This document shows, piece by piece, positions 45,351 to 54,472 of a DNA stretch of 64,000 bases. The DNA comes from Colwellia demingiae. GTDB lineage: Bacteria; Pseudomonadota; Gammaproteobacteria; Enterobacterales; Alteromonadaceae. Each line of letters begins with the position of its first letter. Position 1 is the first letter of the stretch. Where the stretch lies: assembly GCF_007954275.1 (NCBI RefSeq), contig NZ_VOLT01000003.1, positions 62,001 through 126,000 on the forward strand, read 5' to 3'. Both the position numbers and the translations under genes were made by a program. The notes beneath the pieces were generated by a model that was not told the origin of the DNA, did no database searches, and was given only the letters and a program-made list of their open reading frames with translations.

Positions 45351-45404
45351 CAATAAATTAATCCGTTTGGTATTAGACAATAAATCAATCCGTTTGGTGT
45401 AAGG
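45351..45404. repeat. 27-bp tandem duplication over the fliH stop codon
   Basis: Positions 45351-45377 and 45378-45404 are two adjacent copies of a 27-bp unit (CAATAAATTAATCCGTTTGG...) with a few differences. The inner copy codes for the last FliH residues and stop; the outer copy lies in the fliH-fliI gap. Confidence 0.85.
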
Positions 45405-46173
45405 CATCTTGCAAGAAAGGTTCCAGCACTTGCTTTAACCTAGCTTTCATCTGTAAATCAATATTTGAAGTGCTGTTTTCTATTTGACAACTTCCAGGCG
45501 GAAACTGTGGAGCGGGAAGTAAACGCCAGCCCTGCTGCTGGATATGTGCAGCGCCAAATTGAGCTTCAACAAGTTTAATATCACTTGGGTTTAAATATAT
45601 TTGTGTTTGGGCTTCACTGCTAGGTAAGCTTTTAATACCTTTAGCAATCGCCGCCATTAAAATGTCAGGGTTAGTTTTTGCTTCATGTAAAACCACCGCC
45701 TCTGTCAATTGCAATACTAAATTAAGCAATTGCTCTTCGACATTTTTTTCCACACTAGCAAGCGGCTGATGTAATTGTTCAATTAAACTTTGCCAATTCG
45801 CGCTTTGTTGGTCAATGTGCTCTTTTCCTTGGGCTAAACCTTGTTCAGTCCCCTCTTCAATACCTTGTGCCTGACCTTCTTCTAATCCTTTAGTTTTACC
45901 TTCTTCATAGCCTTTAGCATAACCTTCCTCTTTACCTTGGCCAAAGCCTTCCTCACTTGCCGCTTGACGAATTTCTTCAATATCCTGCGCTGTTAAGGGT
46001 TGAGGTTCTACTTCTTCCGGCTCTGGGGGCTCATATACCCAATTAGATCTTTTACCTAAAGCGTTTGTTTTCTCTTTATCTTGGGCGCTAGGTTCATTTT
46101 GCACATCGGGCAAAGACCAAACATCTGTCGCTTCTTCAGATGCTTTTATAATACGAATTGGTGATTTTGACAT
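45385..46173 (-). CDS. fliH: Flagellar assembly protein FliH
   Basis: Regulates FliI and links it to the C ring. The 262 aa contain a long run of Gly-x-x-x-Gly repeats at about residues 75-120 (EEGFGQGKEEGYAKGYEEGK and on), a FliH hallmark, and a C-terminal V-ATPase-E-like domain. The N-terminal part carries the tryptophan-containing WVYEPPEPEE stretch. AAGGA lies 7 bases before the ATG. The stop codon falls in a 27-bp tandem duplication. Confidence 0.95.
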   Translation of the reverse strand: MSKSPIRIIKASEEATDVWSLPDVQNEPSAQDKEKTNALGKRSNWVYEPPEPEEVEPQPLTAQDIEEIRQAASEEGFGQGKEEGYAKGYEEGKTKGLEEGQAQGIEEGTEQGLAQGKEHIDQQSANWQSLIEQLHQPLASVEKNVEEQLLNLVLQLTEAVVLHEAKTNPDILMAAIAKGIKSLPSSEAQTQIYLNPSDIKLVEAQFGAAHIQQQGWRLLPAPQFPPGSCQIENSTSNIDLQMKARLKQVLEPFLQDALHQTD

Positions 46174-46207
46174 TGTGGTATCCTTTCTAGGCTAAGCTGA
46201 CTTGGTA

Positions 46208-47263
46208 TTATAAAAACTCATCACCACCACCACCGCCGCCAAGCATAATTTCACCTGCGTCAGAGAGTCGTCGGGCAACCGATAAAATTTCTTTTTGTGC
46301 CGCTTCAACTTCACTAATACGCACTGGGCCCATCGCTTCTAAATCATCAGCCATCATTTCTGCAGCACGTTTAGACATGTTACTCATTATTTTGTCTTTT
46401 AATGCTTCATCGGTACCTTTAATTGCTTTCATTAAGGCTTCTTGTTGAACTTCACGTAAAATAGCCTGCATACCTCGATCATCAACATCAGCAAGATTTT
46501 CAAAGACAAACATTAAATCTTGTATTTGTTGACTCATCTCTTCATCATTTTCTCGAATTGAGTCCATCAACATACCTTCAACATTAGTATCTAGATAGTT
46601 CATGATATCTGCAGCCGCTTTCAAGCCGCCCATTTTCGCAGCTTGCGCGCCGGCTTGACCCGCAAATTGTTTCTCCATTATCTCATTCAATTCTTGTAAG
46701 GCTGCTGGTTGTACTTCTTCTAAATTGGCAATACGCATCATTAAGTCTAAGCGCACTTTATCGGTAAACTGCCCCATAATTTCTGCAGATTGCTCAGGTT
46801 CAAGGTACGAAAGCACAATAGTTTGAATTTGAGGATGTTCATTACGAATAATGTTTGCTACTTGTTTAGAATCCATCCATTTCAATGAATCTAAGCCCTT
46901 AGCACCACCGCCCATAACAATTTGGTCGATTAAGTTACCTGCTTTATCTTCACCCAATGCCGCGGTTAGTGCTCGACGAACAAACTCTTCACTTTGGAAA
47001 CCAATGGTGGAGAAGTTTTGTATTTCGTGAATAAACAACTTATGAACAGCAGTGATTTTTTCTTGAGTAAAATCCTCCATTGCCGCCATAACAGTGCCCA
47101 CTTGCTGCACTTGCTTTGGTTCAAGGTGCTTTAAAATTTGCGCCGCATCTTCTTCAGATAAACTAAGCAGTAATATTGCTGCTTTTTCAGCACCTTCTAG
47201 TTTATCTACATCAAAGCCTGCAGGAGCTGCGGCTAATGCGCCGACTTCTGTTTCATCACTCAT
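46208..47263 (-). CDS. fliG: Flagellar motor switch protein FliG
   Basis: Rotor protein contacting the stator. The 351 aa show the N-terminal FliF-binding domain (EKAAILLLSLSEEDAAQILKHLEPK, cut here to AAILLLSLSEEDAAQILK), the middle FliM-binding domain with EHPQIQTIVLSYL, and the torque helix DDRGMQAILREVQQEALMKA with its charged residues. An acidic-free Gly-rich end (GGGGGGDEFL) closes it. It overlaps fliF by 8 bp. Confidence 0.97.
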   Translation of the reverse strand: MSDETEVGALAAAPAGFDVDKLEGAEKAAILLLSLSEEDAAQILKHLEPKQVQQVGTVMAAMEDFTQEKITAVHKLFIHEIQNFSTIGFQSEEFVRRALTAALGEDKAGNLIDQIVMGGGAKGLDSLKWMDSKQVANIIRNEHPQIQTIVLSYLEPEQSAEIMGQFTDKVRLDLMMRIANLEEVQPAALQELNEIMEKQFAGQAGAQAAKMGGLKAAADIMNYLDTNVEGMLMDSIRENDEEMSQQIQDLMFVFENLADVDDRGMQAILREVQQEALMKAIKGTDEALKDKIMSNMSKRAAEMMADDLEAMGPVRISEVEAAQKEILSVARRLSDAGEIMLGGGGGGDEFL

Positions 47264-48992
47264 CTTCGTTCAACCAACTTTTAACTACTTGCGATGATAA
47301 TTCGGGCTCATTTGCTACTAACGCTCGAACCGCTTTTAATACATCTTCATCTCGATGAAGATCAGGTAACTGTAAACTGCCATCTGCTGCAAAACCTACT
47401 GCGCCAGCATCAAAATCAGACGTCAACATATCCATGGTTTCATCACCTAAATCAATATGACCATCAAGTGATTTATCGCCATAATCATCTGGTGTTTGCT
47501 CTGGGTAAATCAAACGTTTCAGCATTGGGCGAACAACGGCTAGAATTAGCACTATGATAACCAAAGCACCCAATACTAATTTGAGTACTTTAATAAACCA
47601 AGGTTGTTGCCAAATAGGTACCTCAGCTACTACGCCAAAATCTGGACGATTAAAGGGAATGGTGACTACTTCCAAAACATCGCCACGCTGTAAATCAAAA
47701 CCAATACTACCTTGTAAGAGACGACGAATACTGGCTGTTTCACCTGCAGAGCGAGGTACTAAAGTTGCTGCTGGAGTATTTGCTCCTCCCTCAACGGGTG
47801 TTGCTGCAACGCCTGCGACATAATCAAGGGCTACAGATACGCTAACACGTCTTACAACGCCAGCTTGCTGCTTAGTATGGCTGATGGCTTCATCAAGTTC
47901 ATAGTTTTTAGTTGACTCAGAATGTTTTCTGCTTGGCATGCTTCTTTTTTGCCCGCCCGTTGCATCTTCAGGAATAGCAGAGGCAATCGGAGGCTGATTG
48001 GTTAAGGCACCTGGAATCCCGCCTAATGCACCACCAATATTAGTGCTTTCAACGCTCATTTCACTTCGAAGCGCTGGTAAATCTGAGTTGTAACGACGCT
48101 GTGTTTCTTCAACATTGGTAAAATCCATGGTGATATCAACTTGCGCAGTATAGTTGCCTAGACCAACAACAGGAATAAGAATACTGTCAATTTTCTCCAT
48201 GTATTCTTGTTCACGTTTTTGTTCAATCTCAAACTCTTTTCTTGAGCGAGATGAAATAGAGTCTTGTGAGCCTGAATTAAGTAAGCGTCCATTTTGATCA
48301 GTCACAGTGACACGATTAGGCGTTAAACCTTGTACCGCTGAGGCAACAATATCAACAACAGCATCAACTTCTTCTTCCGAAAGCATTTTACCGCGCTGCA
48401 TAGTCAGAACAACCGTCGCTGATGGATTTTTTTCTCTACGGGCAAATATATTTTCACGGGGAATAGCGAGTAATACTTTAGCTCGGCTTATGCTTCTTAA
48501 CTGTTCTATTGTTTTGGCAATTTGCTGCTCTCTGCCATATTTTAATCTTTCACGCTCTAGTCGCTGACTTACACCAAAGCCCATATCTTTCATTAAAATA
48601 TCTTCACCTTGTGAAGCTTCTTCAGTTAAGCCTTCTCTAGCTAACAATAATTTTACATTTTGATATTCATCTGCAGGGACCGAGATAGTATTGTTTTCTT
48701 GTTGATACTCCACTTGATTGGCATCAAGAAAGTCCATGGTAGTAATTAACTGTTTAGTAGGTAATTTTGATAGCACACGGTATTCAGGATCATTAGCCAG
48801 CATAATAACAAATATCGCAATAGCCAAACAAATAGCCAATGCAACCACGATGGTAGCTTGTCGTAAAATATCAACACTACCTAATGAGGCAGCGAAACCT
48901 GATTTTTGCTCACCTATCCCCGCACCTTCAGCTTCACTGGCGATCATATCGCCACTACTATCAGCTGCAACCATTGCGTTTGTATCAGACAC
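47256..48992 (-). CDS. fliF: Flagellar MS-ring protein FliF
   Basis: Forms the MS ring, the first basal-body structure. The 578 aa have two membrane helices (about residues 46-70 and 465-490) flanking the ring-building motifs (NDPEYRVLSKLPTKQL near residue 70; GVSQRLERERLKYGREQQIAKTI, cut to LERERLKYGREQ) and end with the FliG-binding tail VKSWLNEDE. The start is GTG with GGAGAA 5 bases upstream; no ATG is better placed. Confidence 0.97.
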   Translation of the reverse strand: MSDTNAMVAADSSGDMIASEAEGAGIGEQKSGFAASLGSVDILRQATIVVALAICLAIAIFVIMLANDPEYRVLSKLPTKQLITTMDFLDANQVEYQQENNTISVPADEYQNVKLLLAREGLTEEASQGEDILMKDMGFGVSQRLERERLKYGREQQIAKTIEQLRSISRAKVLLAIPRENIFARREKNPSATVVLTMQRGKMLSEEEVDAVVDIVASAVQGLTPNRVTVTDQNGRLLNSGSQDSISSRSRKEFEIEQKREQEYMEKIDSILIPVVGLGNYTAQVDITMDFTNVEETQRRYNSDLPALRSEMSVESTNIGGALGGIPGALTNQPPIASAIPEDATGGQKRSMPSRKHSESTKNYELDEAISHTKQQAGVVRRVSVSVALDYVAGVAATPVEGGANTPAATLVPRSAGETASIRRLLQGSIGFDLQRGDVLEVVTIPFNRPDFGVVAEVPIWQQPWFIKVLKLVLGALVIIVLILAVVRPMLKRLIYPEQTPDDYGDKSLDGHIDLGDETMDMLTSDFDAGAVGFAADGSLQLPDLHRDEDVLKAVRALVANEPELSSQVVKSWLNEDE

Positions 48993-49075
48993 TTTACTTC
49001 TCCGCTGTACTGTTTTTTATATCAAGGCATTTTATTGACGCATGATACCTATAATACTATGACTTAAATACAATT

Positions 49076-49181
49076 ATTTAGTTGAGGATAAACCATCAAG
49101 AGCAAGGCACTTGAATGAGACATAGCTCGCCTATGGCGATTGAAAGTAACGAGGCTATTGTTGCGTTTAGGCCAACTAAAT
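49076..49181. repeat. 105-bp element bounded by 9-bp inverted repeats, between fliE and fliF
   Basis: ATTTAGTTG at 49076-49084 and its complement CAACTAAAT at 49173-49181 bound a segment that ends at the fliE stop codon. The interior is less AT-rich than its surroundings and has the look of an interspersed repeat. Whether other copies exist cannot be tested here. Confidence 0.45.
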
Positions 49182-49543
49182 TAAACTGGCATGCTCATTA
49201 TTTCTTTATAGGCTTCAACAAACTTGTTTCGTATTTGCACTGTTGCATCCAAAGCGATGCCTGACTTAGAAGAAGCAATCATTACTTCAGCAAGCGTAAC
49301 GTTACTATCGCCCATTTCAAAAGCTCTTTTCTTTTCGCCAGACTCTGTTTGTAAATCATTGACACTCTTAAGTGCATCGGTAAGCATATCGCCAAAATTA
49401 CTGGTAGATTCATTGATTTTGCCAACGCTATTACTTGCAGTACCGTTTATAACATCAACGTCAATTGCTGGTGGCTTATTGCCCATGGCCTGTAGTGACA
49501 TGTTTTGCATTTGGCTGTATAGAGAGTTACTTTTGATATCCAT
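49181..49543 (-). CDS. fliE: Flagellar hook-basal body protein FliE
   Basis: Joins the MS ring to the rod and is the first axial substrate exported. The 120 aa end with the family segment VTLAEVMIASSKSGIALDATVQIRNKFVEAYKEIMSM (cut here to SKSGIALDATVQIRNKF and EAYKEIMSMPV). A near-perfect sigma-54 site lies about 55 bp upstream, so fliE heads the fliEFGHIJ(K) transcript. Confidence 0.96.
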   Translation of the reverse strand: MDIKSNSLYSQMQNMSLQAMGNKPPAIDVDVINGTASNSVGKINESTSNFGDMLTDALKSVNDLQTESGEKKRAFEMGDSNVTLAEVMIASSKSGIALDATVQIRNKFVEAYKEIMSMPV

Positions 49544-49597
49544 AGGGCGCTCACTTTTGTCAATTATTTAACTTTAAATAAGATATAACAGTGAGGT

Positions 49598-49613
49598 TGC
49601 AAACATAGTGCCA
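49598..49613 (-). promoter_or_regulatory. Sigma-54 promoter of fliE
   Basis: On the - strand TGGCAC-N5-TTGCA matches the sigma-54 consensus at every core position, with GG and GC 10 bases apart. The predicted start is about 45 nt before the fliE ATG. It should be activated by FlrC (or FlrA). Confidence 0.85.
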
Positions 49614-49658
49614 AAAGAAAATATTTATGTGATGGAGTGATTTAGAGAAGTATAAATA

Positions 49659-49711
49659 GGGGAGTTTATAATTCCCCCAATTATCGTGAATGATAACCTG
49701 GGGATTATAAC
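49659..49711 (-). terminator. Nested hairpins after flrC, possible terminator
   Basis: ATAATCCCC and GGGGGAATTAT pair around an inner AT hairpin just past the flrC stop codon. There is no clear T-run, so it may be a weak or Rho-dependent end. Confidence 0.3.
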
Positions 49712-49722
49712 GACATAGTTAA

Positions 49723-51063
49723 TTAGGCTGGTATTTCAATACCTGAATCACGCATTTTAGCAATTTTATAACGTAGAGTGCGTGGACTTATCCCTAAGCG
49801 CTCTGCTACGTCTTTTCGACTGCCATGGCAAGCTTGTAAGGTATCAAGAATGATTTGATGCTCCTGCAGTTTCAGCTCACTACCGAGTTTATCATCACTA
49901 CCCGTAAGCTGTTCAGGCTCTACTACTAATGCGGTATCAAAATTTTCAATCAGTAAGTCTCCGGCATCAATAATTTGCTCAGTATGCAAAATAAGTGCTC
50001 TTTGAATAACATTATCTAGTTCACGAACATTGCCAGGCCAATGATAAGCATTAAGCTTACTGCGCGCTGCACCTGAGAATTCAGGGATGCTATCGCCATT
50101 TTTTTGACAATGTAGAGAAACTAAGTGTTGTGCTAAAACAAATATATCATCAACTCGCTGGGCTAAGGGTAACCAAGAGAGTGGAAATACATTAAGGCGA
50201 TAATAAAGGTCTTCACGAAATACCCCATCACTTACCGCTGCTTTTAAATCTCGGTTACTGGTAGCAATAACGCGGACATCAAGGCTTATCATTTTTCGTC
50301 CGCCTAAACGTTCTACTTCGCGCTCTTGTAATACCCGTAAAATTTTAGCTTGTAAGCCCAAATCCATTTCGGTAATTTCATCAAGTAAAATGGTGCCACC
50401 TTGTGCTTGTTCAAACTTTCCTGGACAGGCTTGAATTGCGCCAGTAAAAGCTCCTTTTTCATAACCAAATAACGTTGCTTCAAGCATATTTTCAGGGATT
50501 GCCGCACAATTAATAGCAATAAAAGGTTGAGTGCTTCGTTTCGAATGATTGTGAACGTACTGCGCTAAAACTTCTTTACCTGAGCCACTTGGACCGAGGA
50601 TCATCACAGACGCATCTGTACTGGCGACTTTTTTCGCCAAGGTAAGTAATTCTAATGAACGTTTATCCGCAACAATAGGGTCATTTTTATTAACGACTTG
50701 CGGCGGAATATATTGACTGACCATATTGAGCAGCACCTGCGGAGCGAAAGGCTTAGCAATATAGTTACAAGCTCCATCTCTCATCGCTTGTACAGCATCA
50801 TCTATGGTGCCAAAAGCAGTCATCAATAATACCGGTAGATTAGCATGCTGACTTTTAATACTTTTTAATAAAGATAAACCAGACATTCCGCCCATTTGTA
50901 CGTCACTGACAACAATATCCACTTGATGGCTTTTTAACGCCAATAAGGCAGCTTCGCCAGAGTCAGCCTCAATACAGTGGTAGTCGGCTAATGAAAGCGT
51001 ATCGACTAACGCTTCTCGCAGACCCGCATCATCTTCAACAACAAGAATTTTATGTTCAGTCAT
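49723..51063 (-). CDS. flrC: Sigma-54-dependent response regulator FlrC
   Basis: Activates middle flagellar genes after phosphorylation by FlrB. The ATG at 51063 is preferred (GAGAG upstream; MTEHKILVVEDD) over a GTG two codons earlier, giving 446 aa. Order: receiver (phospho-Asp in VDIVVSDVQMGG), AAA+ domain with Walker A GPSGSGKE and the sigma-54 contact loop KGAFTGAI near residue 205, and a Fis-type helix-turn-helix (DVAERLGISPRTLRYKIAKM, cut here to AERLGISPRTLRYKI). It overlaps flrB by 8 bp. Confidence 0.95.
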   Translation of the reverse strand: MTEHKILVVEDDAGLREALVDTLSLADYHCIEADSGEAALLALKSHQVDIVVSDVQMGGMSGLSLLKSIKSQHANLPVLLMTAFGTIDDAVQAMRDGACNYIAKPFAPQVLLNMVSQYIPPQVVNKNDPIVADKRSLELLTLAKKVASTDASVMILGPSGSGKEVLAQYVHNHSKRSTQPFIAINCAAIPENMLEATLFGYEKGAFTGAIQACPGKFEQAQGGTILLDEITEMDLGLQAKILRVLQEREVERLGGRKMISLDVRVIATSNRDLKAAVSDGVFREDLYYRLNVFPLSWLPLAQRVDDIFVLAQHLVSLHCQKNGDSIPEFSGAARSKLNAYHWPGNVRELDNVIQRALILHTEQIIDAGDLLIENFDTALVVEPEQLTGSDDKLGSELKLQEHQIILDTLQACHGSRKDVAERLGISPRTLRYKIAKMRDSGIEIPA

Positions 51064-52354
51064 TAGCACTCTCCAAAGGACTATTCTTCATCACATGACC
51101 TTGCTCTAACAAAGGTAACTTAATAACAAAATGTGCGCCTGAATTAGCTTCGTTAAGTAGGCTCACTTCACCTTGATGCGCATTCACTACAGATTTAACA
51201 ACCGCTAAGCCAAGACCTGTTCCTTTACTACTTGAGGTATAAAAAGGCTGAAATATTTTATCGATAACGTTAGCGTCAATACCAGGACCATTGTCTTTAA
51301 AACTTAAATATAAATGACTGGCCTGGCTATAAACTTGAATATTTATCAGCGGTTCAATGATCTTATTTATACTTGTCGCTTGTAAGGAGTTATGTAATAA
51401 ATTTTGAATTGCTCCTGTTAAGGCATTTTTATTGCCGAGCATATAAAGTTCATTCTCGGGCAATTGTACTTTTACTTTCGTATTAGCTTTATCTAACAAT
51501 GCATCCATAGAGCTAACCGCATCATTAATGAGTTCTCCTACGTTCACAGAAGCAACAACTTGTTCTTTACCACTTTTAGAAAATAACAGCATATCGTTCA
51601 CTTGCTGCTCTAAATCATGTAAACGCGCATTTAGTTTTCCTTGAAACTTAATCCGCGAATTTTCAGCTAATTTATTCGAAGATAAATTTTCGCTATATAA
51701 AATGGCGGCGGATAAAGGAGTACGTATTTGATGAGCGAGTGTTGATACCATTTTTCCTAACGAAGAGAGGCGTTGCATTTGCGATAGTTTATCTTGCAGT
51801 AAACGAGTTTCGGTTAGGTCAGTTATCATGATCAATTGACCTGGTTGTGAGCCTAAGCTAGTAATTTCTAATTTTACTCGGCGACCATCTTTAAGTGATA
51901 TTTCATGCCAATCATCTTCACGTGGATCGAATGAACGGGCAATAACATTAAACCATGGTTGGCCAAGAATAGGTTCATCAAGTAAGTTTCTAGCAACTTG
52001 GTTTATCTTCACCACAATACCATTACCATCAAGCATTACTAAACCTGTTGGCATCACTTCTATGAGCTGATCTGCTAATAAATTATGACTAAGGGGCTGT
52101 TTTTCTGACGTTGAGCTATGAAGGTATTTCGTATTAGCGATTGAGCGTGGAGAAAAGTTATGTTTTGTACTTTGAGATGCTTGTGCTCTCAATGCCGCTA
52201 ATTCACCAGGAAACGCTTCATGCGCTAGCAAAGAAGGTTTATCAGACCCAACAATATTAACGGAATGAAACGCAGAATTCGCGCTTGCTTCCCTTGCTAA
52301 AGGCATAATACTAGGGACTGCTGTAGGGTTTGCTTGTGACATAACTTGTGCCAT
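51056..52354 (-). CDS. flrB: Flagellar sensor histidine kinase FlrB
   Basis: Cytoplasmic kinase for FlrC. The 432 aa have no membrane segment. A PAS-like domain (MPTGLVMLDGNGIVVKIN near residue 110) precedes the DHp helix with the phosphorylated histidine near residue 207 in STLAHQIRTPLSA and the ATPase boxes NLLHNSLQAT, DNGPGID and GTGLGLAVVK. A sigma-54-like site lies 37 bp upstream, in line with FlrA control of flrBC in Vibrio. Confidence 0.95.
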   Translation of the reverse strand: MAQVMSQANPTAVPSIMPLAREASANSAFHSVNIVGSDKPSLLAHEAFPGELAALRAQASQSTKHNFSPRSIANTKYLHSSTSEKQPLSHNLLADQLIEVMPTGLVMLDGNGIVVKINQVARNLLDEPILGQPWFNVIARSFDPREDDWHEISLKDGRRVKLEITSLGSQPGQLIMITDLTETRLLQDKLSQMQRLSSLGKMVSTLAHQIRTPLSAAILYSENLSSNKLAENSRIKFQGKLNARLHDLEQQVNDMLLFSKSGKEQVVASVNVGELINDAVSSMDALLDKANTKVKVQLPENELYMLGNKNALTGAIQNLLHNSLQATSINKIIEPLINIQVYSQASHLYLSFKDNGPGIDANVIDKIFQPFYTSSSKGTGLGLAVVKSVVNAHQGEVSLLNEANSGAHFVIKLPLLEQGHVMKNSPLESAND

Positions 52355-52390
52355 ACATAGGTACTCGAAAAAACTATCTAGTACCTATAA

Positions 52391-52406
52391 AGCATTTACT
52401 ATGCCA
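52391..52406 (-). promoter_or_regulatory. Candidate sigma-54 promoter of flrBC
   Basis: On the - strand TGGCAT-N5-ATGCT, with GG and GC 10 bases apart; one mismatch in each box from TGGCAC/TTGC. The predicted start is about 26 nt before the flrB ATG. Confidence 0.6.
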
Positions 52407-52520
52407 TTATTTTTATAATTAAAATCAATAAGTTAAAAGCAAAAAACATCGAAACTTATTAATACTCACTGTCAATCTATTGACCTTAACGATTAATCTT
52501 AACTATTAACGTTACTCATG

Positions 52521-54041
52521 TTACGCACTGGGTTTGTGCAAGTCATACTTACGCATTTTTTCAACTAGTGTAGTTCTACGCATACCAAGTGTTTCTGCGG
52601 CTCTAGCAACTACATAATCATGCTTACTTAACGATTGTTTAATTAATGATACTTCAAGATCGGCTAAGTGCTCTTTTAAGTTTAAACCATCACTAGGTAA
52701 TAAGGTCGCATCAGCAGAGTTTTGTGCGCCATCAGTTTCAACAGTTAACTCATCTTCATTATCATCGTCGCTTTCGTCATCATCATAATCAAAGCCACCG
52801 AAAAGTTCGTTAATTACATCATGTTCCTGTAGCTCTTCAGGATATTCAGGATTATAAGCTTGTACATCTATATGCTGATATTTATAAGGTAGCTCTGTAA
52901 CATCAACAATTTGATCACCGTACATAATTAACATACGTTCAATTAAGTTTGATAATTCTCTAACATTGCCCGGCCAAGGGTGTTCCATCAAAGACTCAAT
53001 GGCTTTTTCAGTAAAACGCACTGTTTTATTTTGTTCGTGTTCAAAGCGAGTTAACAGTTCTTTTAATAACAGCGGAATATCTTCTTTTCGCTCTCGTAAT
53101 GCTGGAGTATCTATTGGGAAAACATTCAAACGATAGTATAAATCTTCTCTAAAACTGCCCTCTTTGATCATTTCTTCTAAATCTTGATGGGTCGCAGCAA
53201 TAATACGTACATTGGCTTTAATACTTTTACTGCCACCAACACGTTCAAAAGTACGTTCTTGTAAAACACGTAACAGCTTTACTTGCATGGGTTGCGGCAT
53301 ATCACCTATTTCATCTAAAAATAGTGTGCCGCCTTCAGCTAATTCAAAACGTCCTTTACGAGTAGAAATAGCACCAGTGAAAGCACCTTTTTCGTGGCCA
53401 AATAATTCACTTTCAAGCAGTTCGGCTGGAATAGCCCCACAGTTAATGGGTACAAAGGCTTCTTTTGCGCGCTCTGATAAGTTATGAATATTTCGTGCTA
53501 CAACCTCTTTACCAGTCCCTGACTCCCCAAGCACTAACACACTGGCGGGTGTTTTCGCTACTTGCTCGATCAAAAATCGTACTTGCGCCATCGGCTCACT
53601 ACTACCAACCAATGAACGAAATAAGGCGCTGGAATTAAGTTTGCTAGCTTTACGCGGTAATTTATTATGATATTGATGACAATGGTGAATTTGCTCTGTA
53701 AGTTGAGCATAATTAAGCGGCGCAGCAAGGGTACCAATAACATTAACATGAATAGTTAACTCATTGGCATCAAGTACATCATGGAGAATAAACGGAACGC
53801 TGGGGTTAACTTTAATTAAAGCAGTGCAATCATTACTAACATTACCCGTTAATATTACCGTGAGAATATGGCTACAATCAGCTAACTTTTCGATTGCTTG
53901 CTCTTGCGAGCAATGGACAAAGTGCTCACCAACAAAAGCAAGTACCGTACTTAGCTGCTGGCTTCTACCTGCGTCGTTATCAACGACTAGGATTTGTTTA
54001 TGACCTGTTACTACGGATGTAACTACTGGATTATCAATCAT
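52521..54041 (-). CDS. flrA: Flagellar master regulator FlrA (FleQ family)
   Basis: Sigma-54 activator at the top of the polar flagellar hierarchy; FleQ homologues also bind c-di-GMP. The 506 aa have a degenerate receiver domain (residues about 15-130, no clear phospho-acceptor triad), AAA+ domain with Walker A GESGTGKE, the contact loop KGAFTGAI near residue 219 and Walker B GGTLFLDEIGDMP, then an acidic insert (DDDESDDDNEDE, about residues 415-430) and a Fis-type helix-turn-helix. The acidic insert before the DNA-binding domain is longer than in Vibrio FlrA as I remember it. Confidence 0.95.
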   Translation of the reverse strand: MIDNPVVTSVVTGHKQILVVDNDAGRSQQLSTVLAFVGEHFVHCSQEQAIEKLADCSHILTVILTGNVSNDCTALIKVNPSVPFILHDVLDANELTIHVNVIGTLAAPLNYAQLTEQIHHCHQYHNKLPRKASKLNSSALFRSLVGSSEPMAQVRFLIEQVAKTPASVLVLGESGTGKEVVARNIHNLSERAKEAFVPINCGAIPAELLESELFGHEKGAFTGAISTRKGRFELAEGGTLFLDEIGDMPQPMQVKLLRVLQERTFERVGGSKSIKANVRIIAATHQDLEEMIKEGSFREDLYYRLNVFPIDTPALRERKEDIPLLLKELLTRFEHEQNKTVRFTEKAIESLMEHPWPGNVRELSNLIERMLIMYGDQIVDVTELPYKYQHIDVQAYNPEYPEELQEHDVINELFGGFDYDDDESDDDNEDELTVETDGAQNSADATLLPSDGLNLKEHLADLEVSLIKQSLSKHDYVVARAAETLGMRRTTLVEKMRKYDLHKPSA

Positions 54042-54472
54042 ATTTAACTCTTCACGGCTATTGCTAACGTGCTATTTTTAATCTTGTTTTATAGCGTTTT
54101 AGCCAATTCTAGCTATTAATTTATTTTAAGCAACAAAAAATTGACACGTACTCGTCATTTATTTGTCATACATCAAAATTAACTGTCGATTAGGTTATTA
54201 ATTAACAATAAAATTTTATCCATCTCGAACAATAAAAGATAAACAGGTATACGTTGAAAATTAATTGACCTGGCTTTTCATAATACTGTCAAAAAGTTGA
54301 TAATTAGTGCTAACACCTCTTTTAGTTACTTAACCTGCAAACGTAAGAGATGTAAAAGCAATAAAAATCAACAAGTTAAACAGAAAATAAAAACATAAAA
54401 AAATTTGGCATAGAAAAAGCATATATAATTATTGAAATTTAATAACCATATTTTAGAAAATAGGATAATCAA
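54042..54472. other. Divergent control region between flrA and the 94-aa gene
   Basis: About 430 bp. On the - strand it must hold the flrA promoter (GAAGAG lies 8 bases before its ATG). On the + strand it holds a sigma-54-like site at 54406-54421. The segment TAGGTTATTAATTAA at 54191-54205 has a near-copy in inverted orientation at 56053-56067, on the other side of the inverted fliS module. Confidence 0.6.
54406..54421 (+). promoter_or_regulatory. Candidate sigma-54 promoter of the 94-aa gene and fliS module
   Basis: On the + strand TTGGCAT-N5-AAGCAT, with GG and GC 10 bases apart. The -24 box is good and the -12 box has only GC. The predicted start is about 40 nt before the ATG at 54473. 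Confidence 0.5.
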
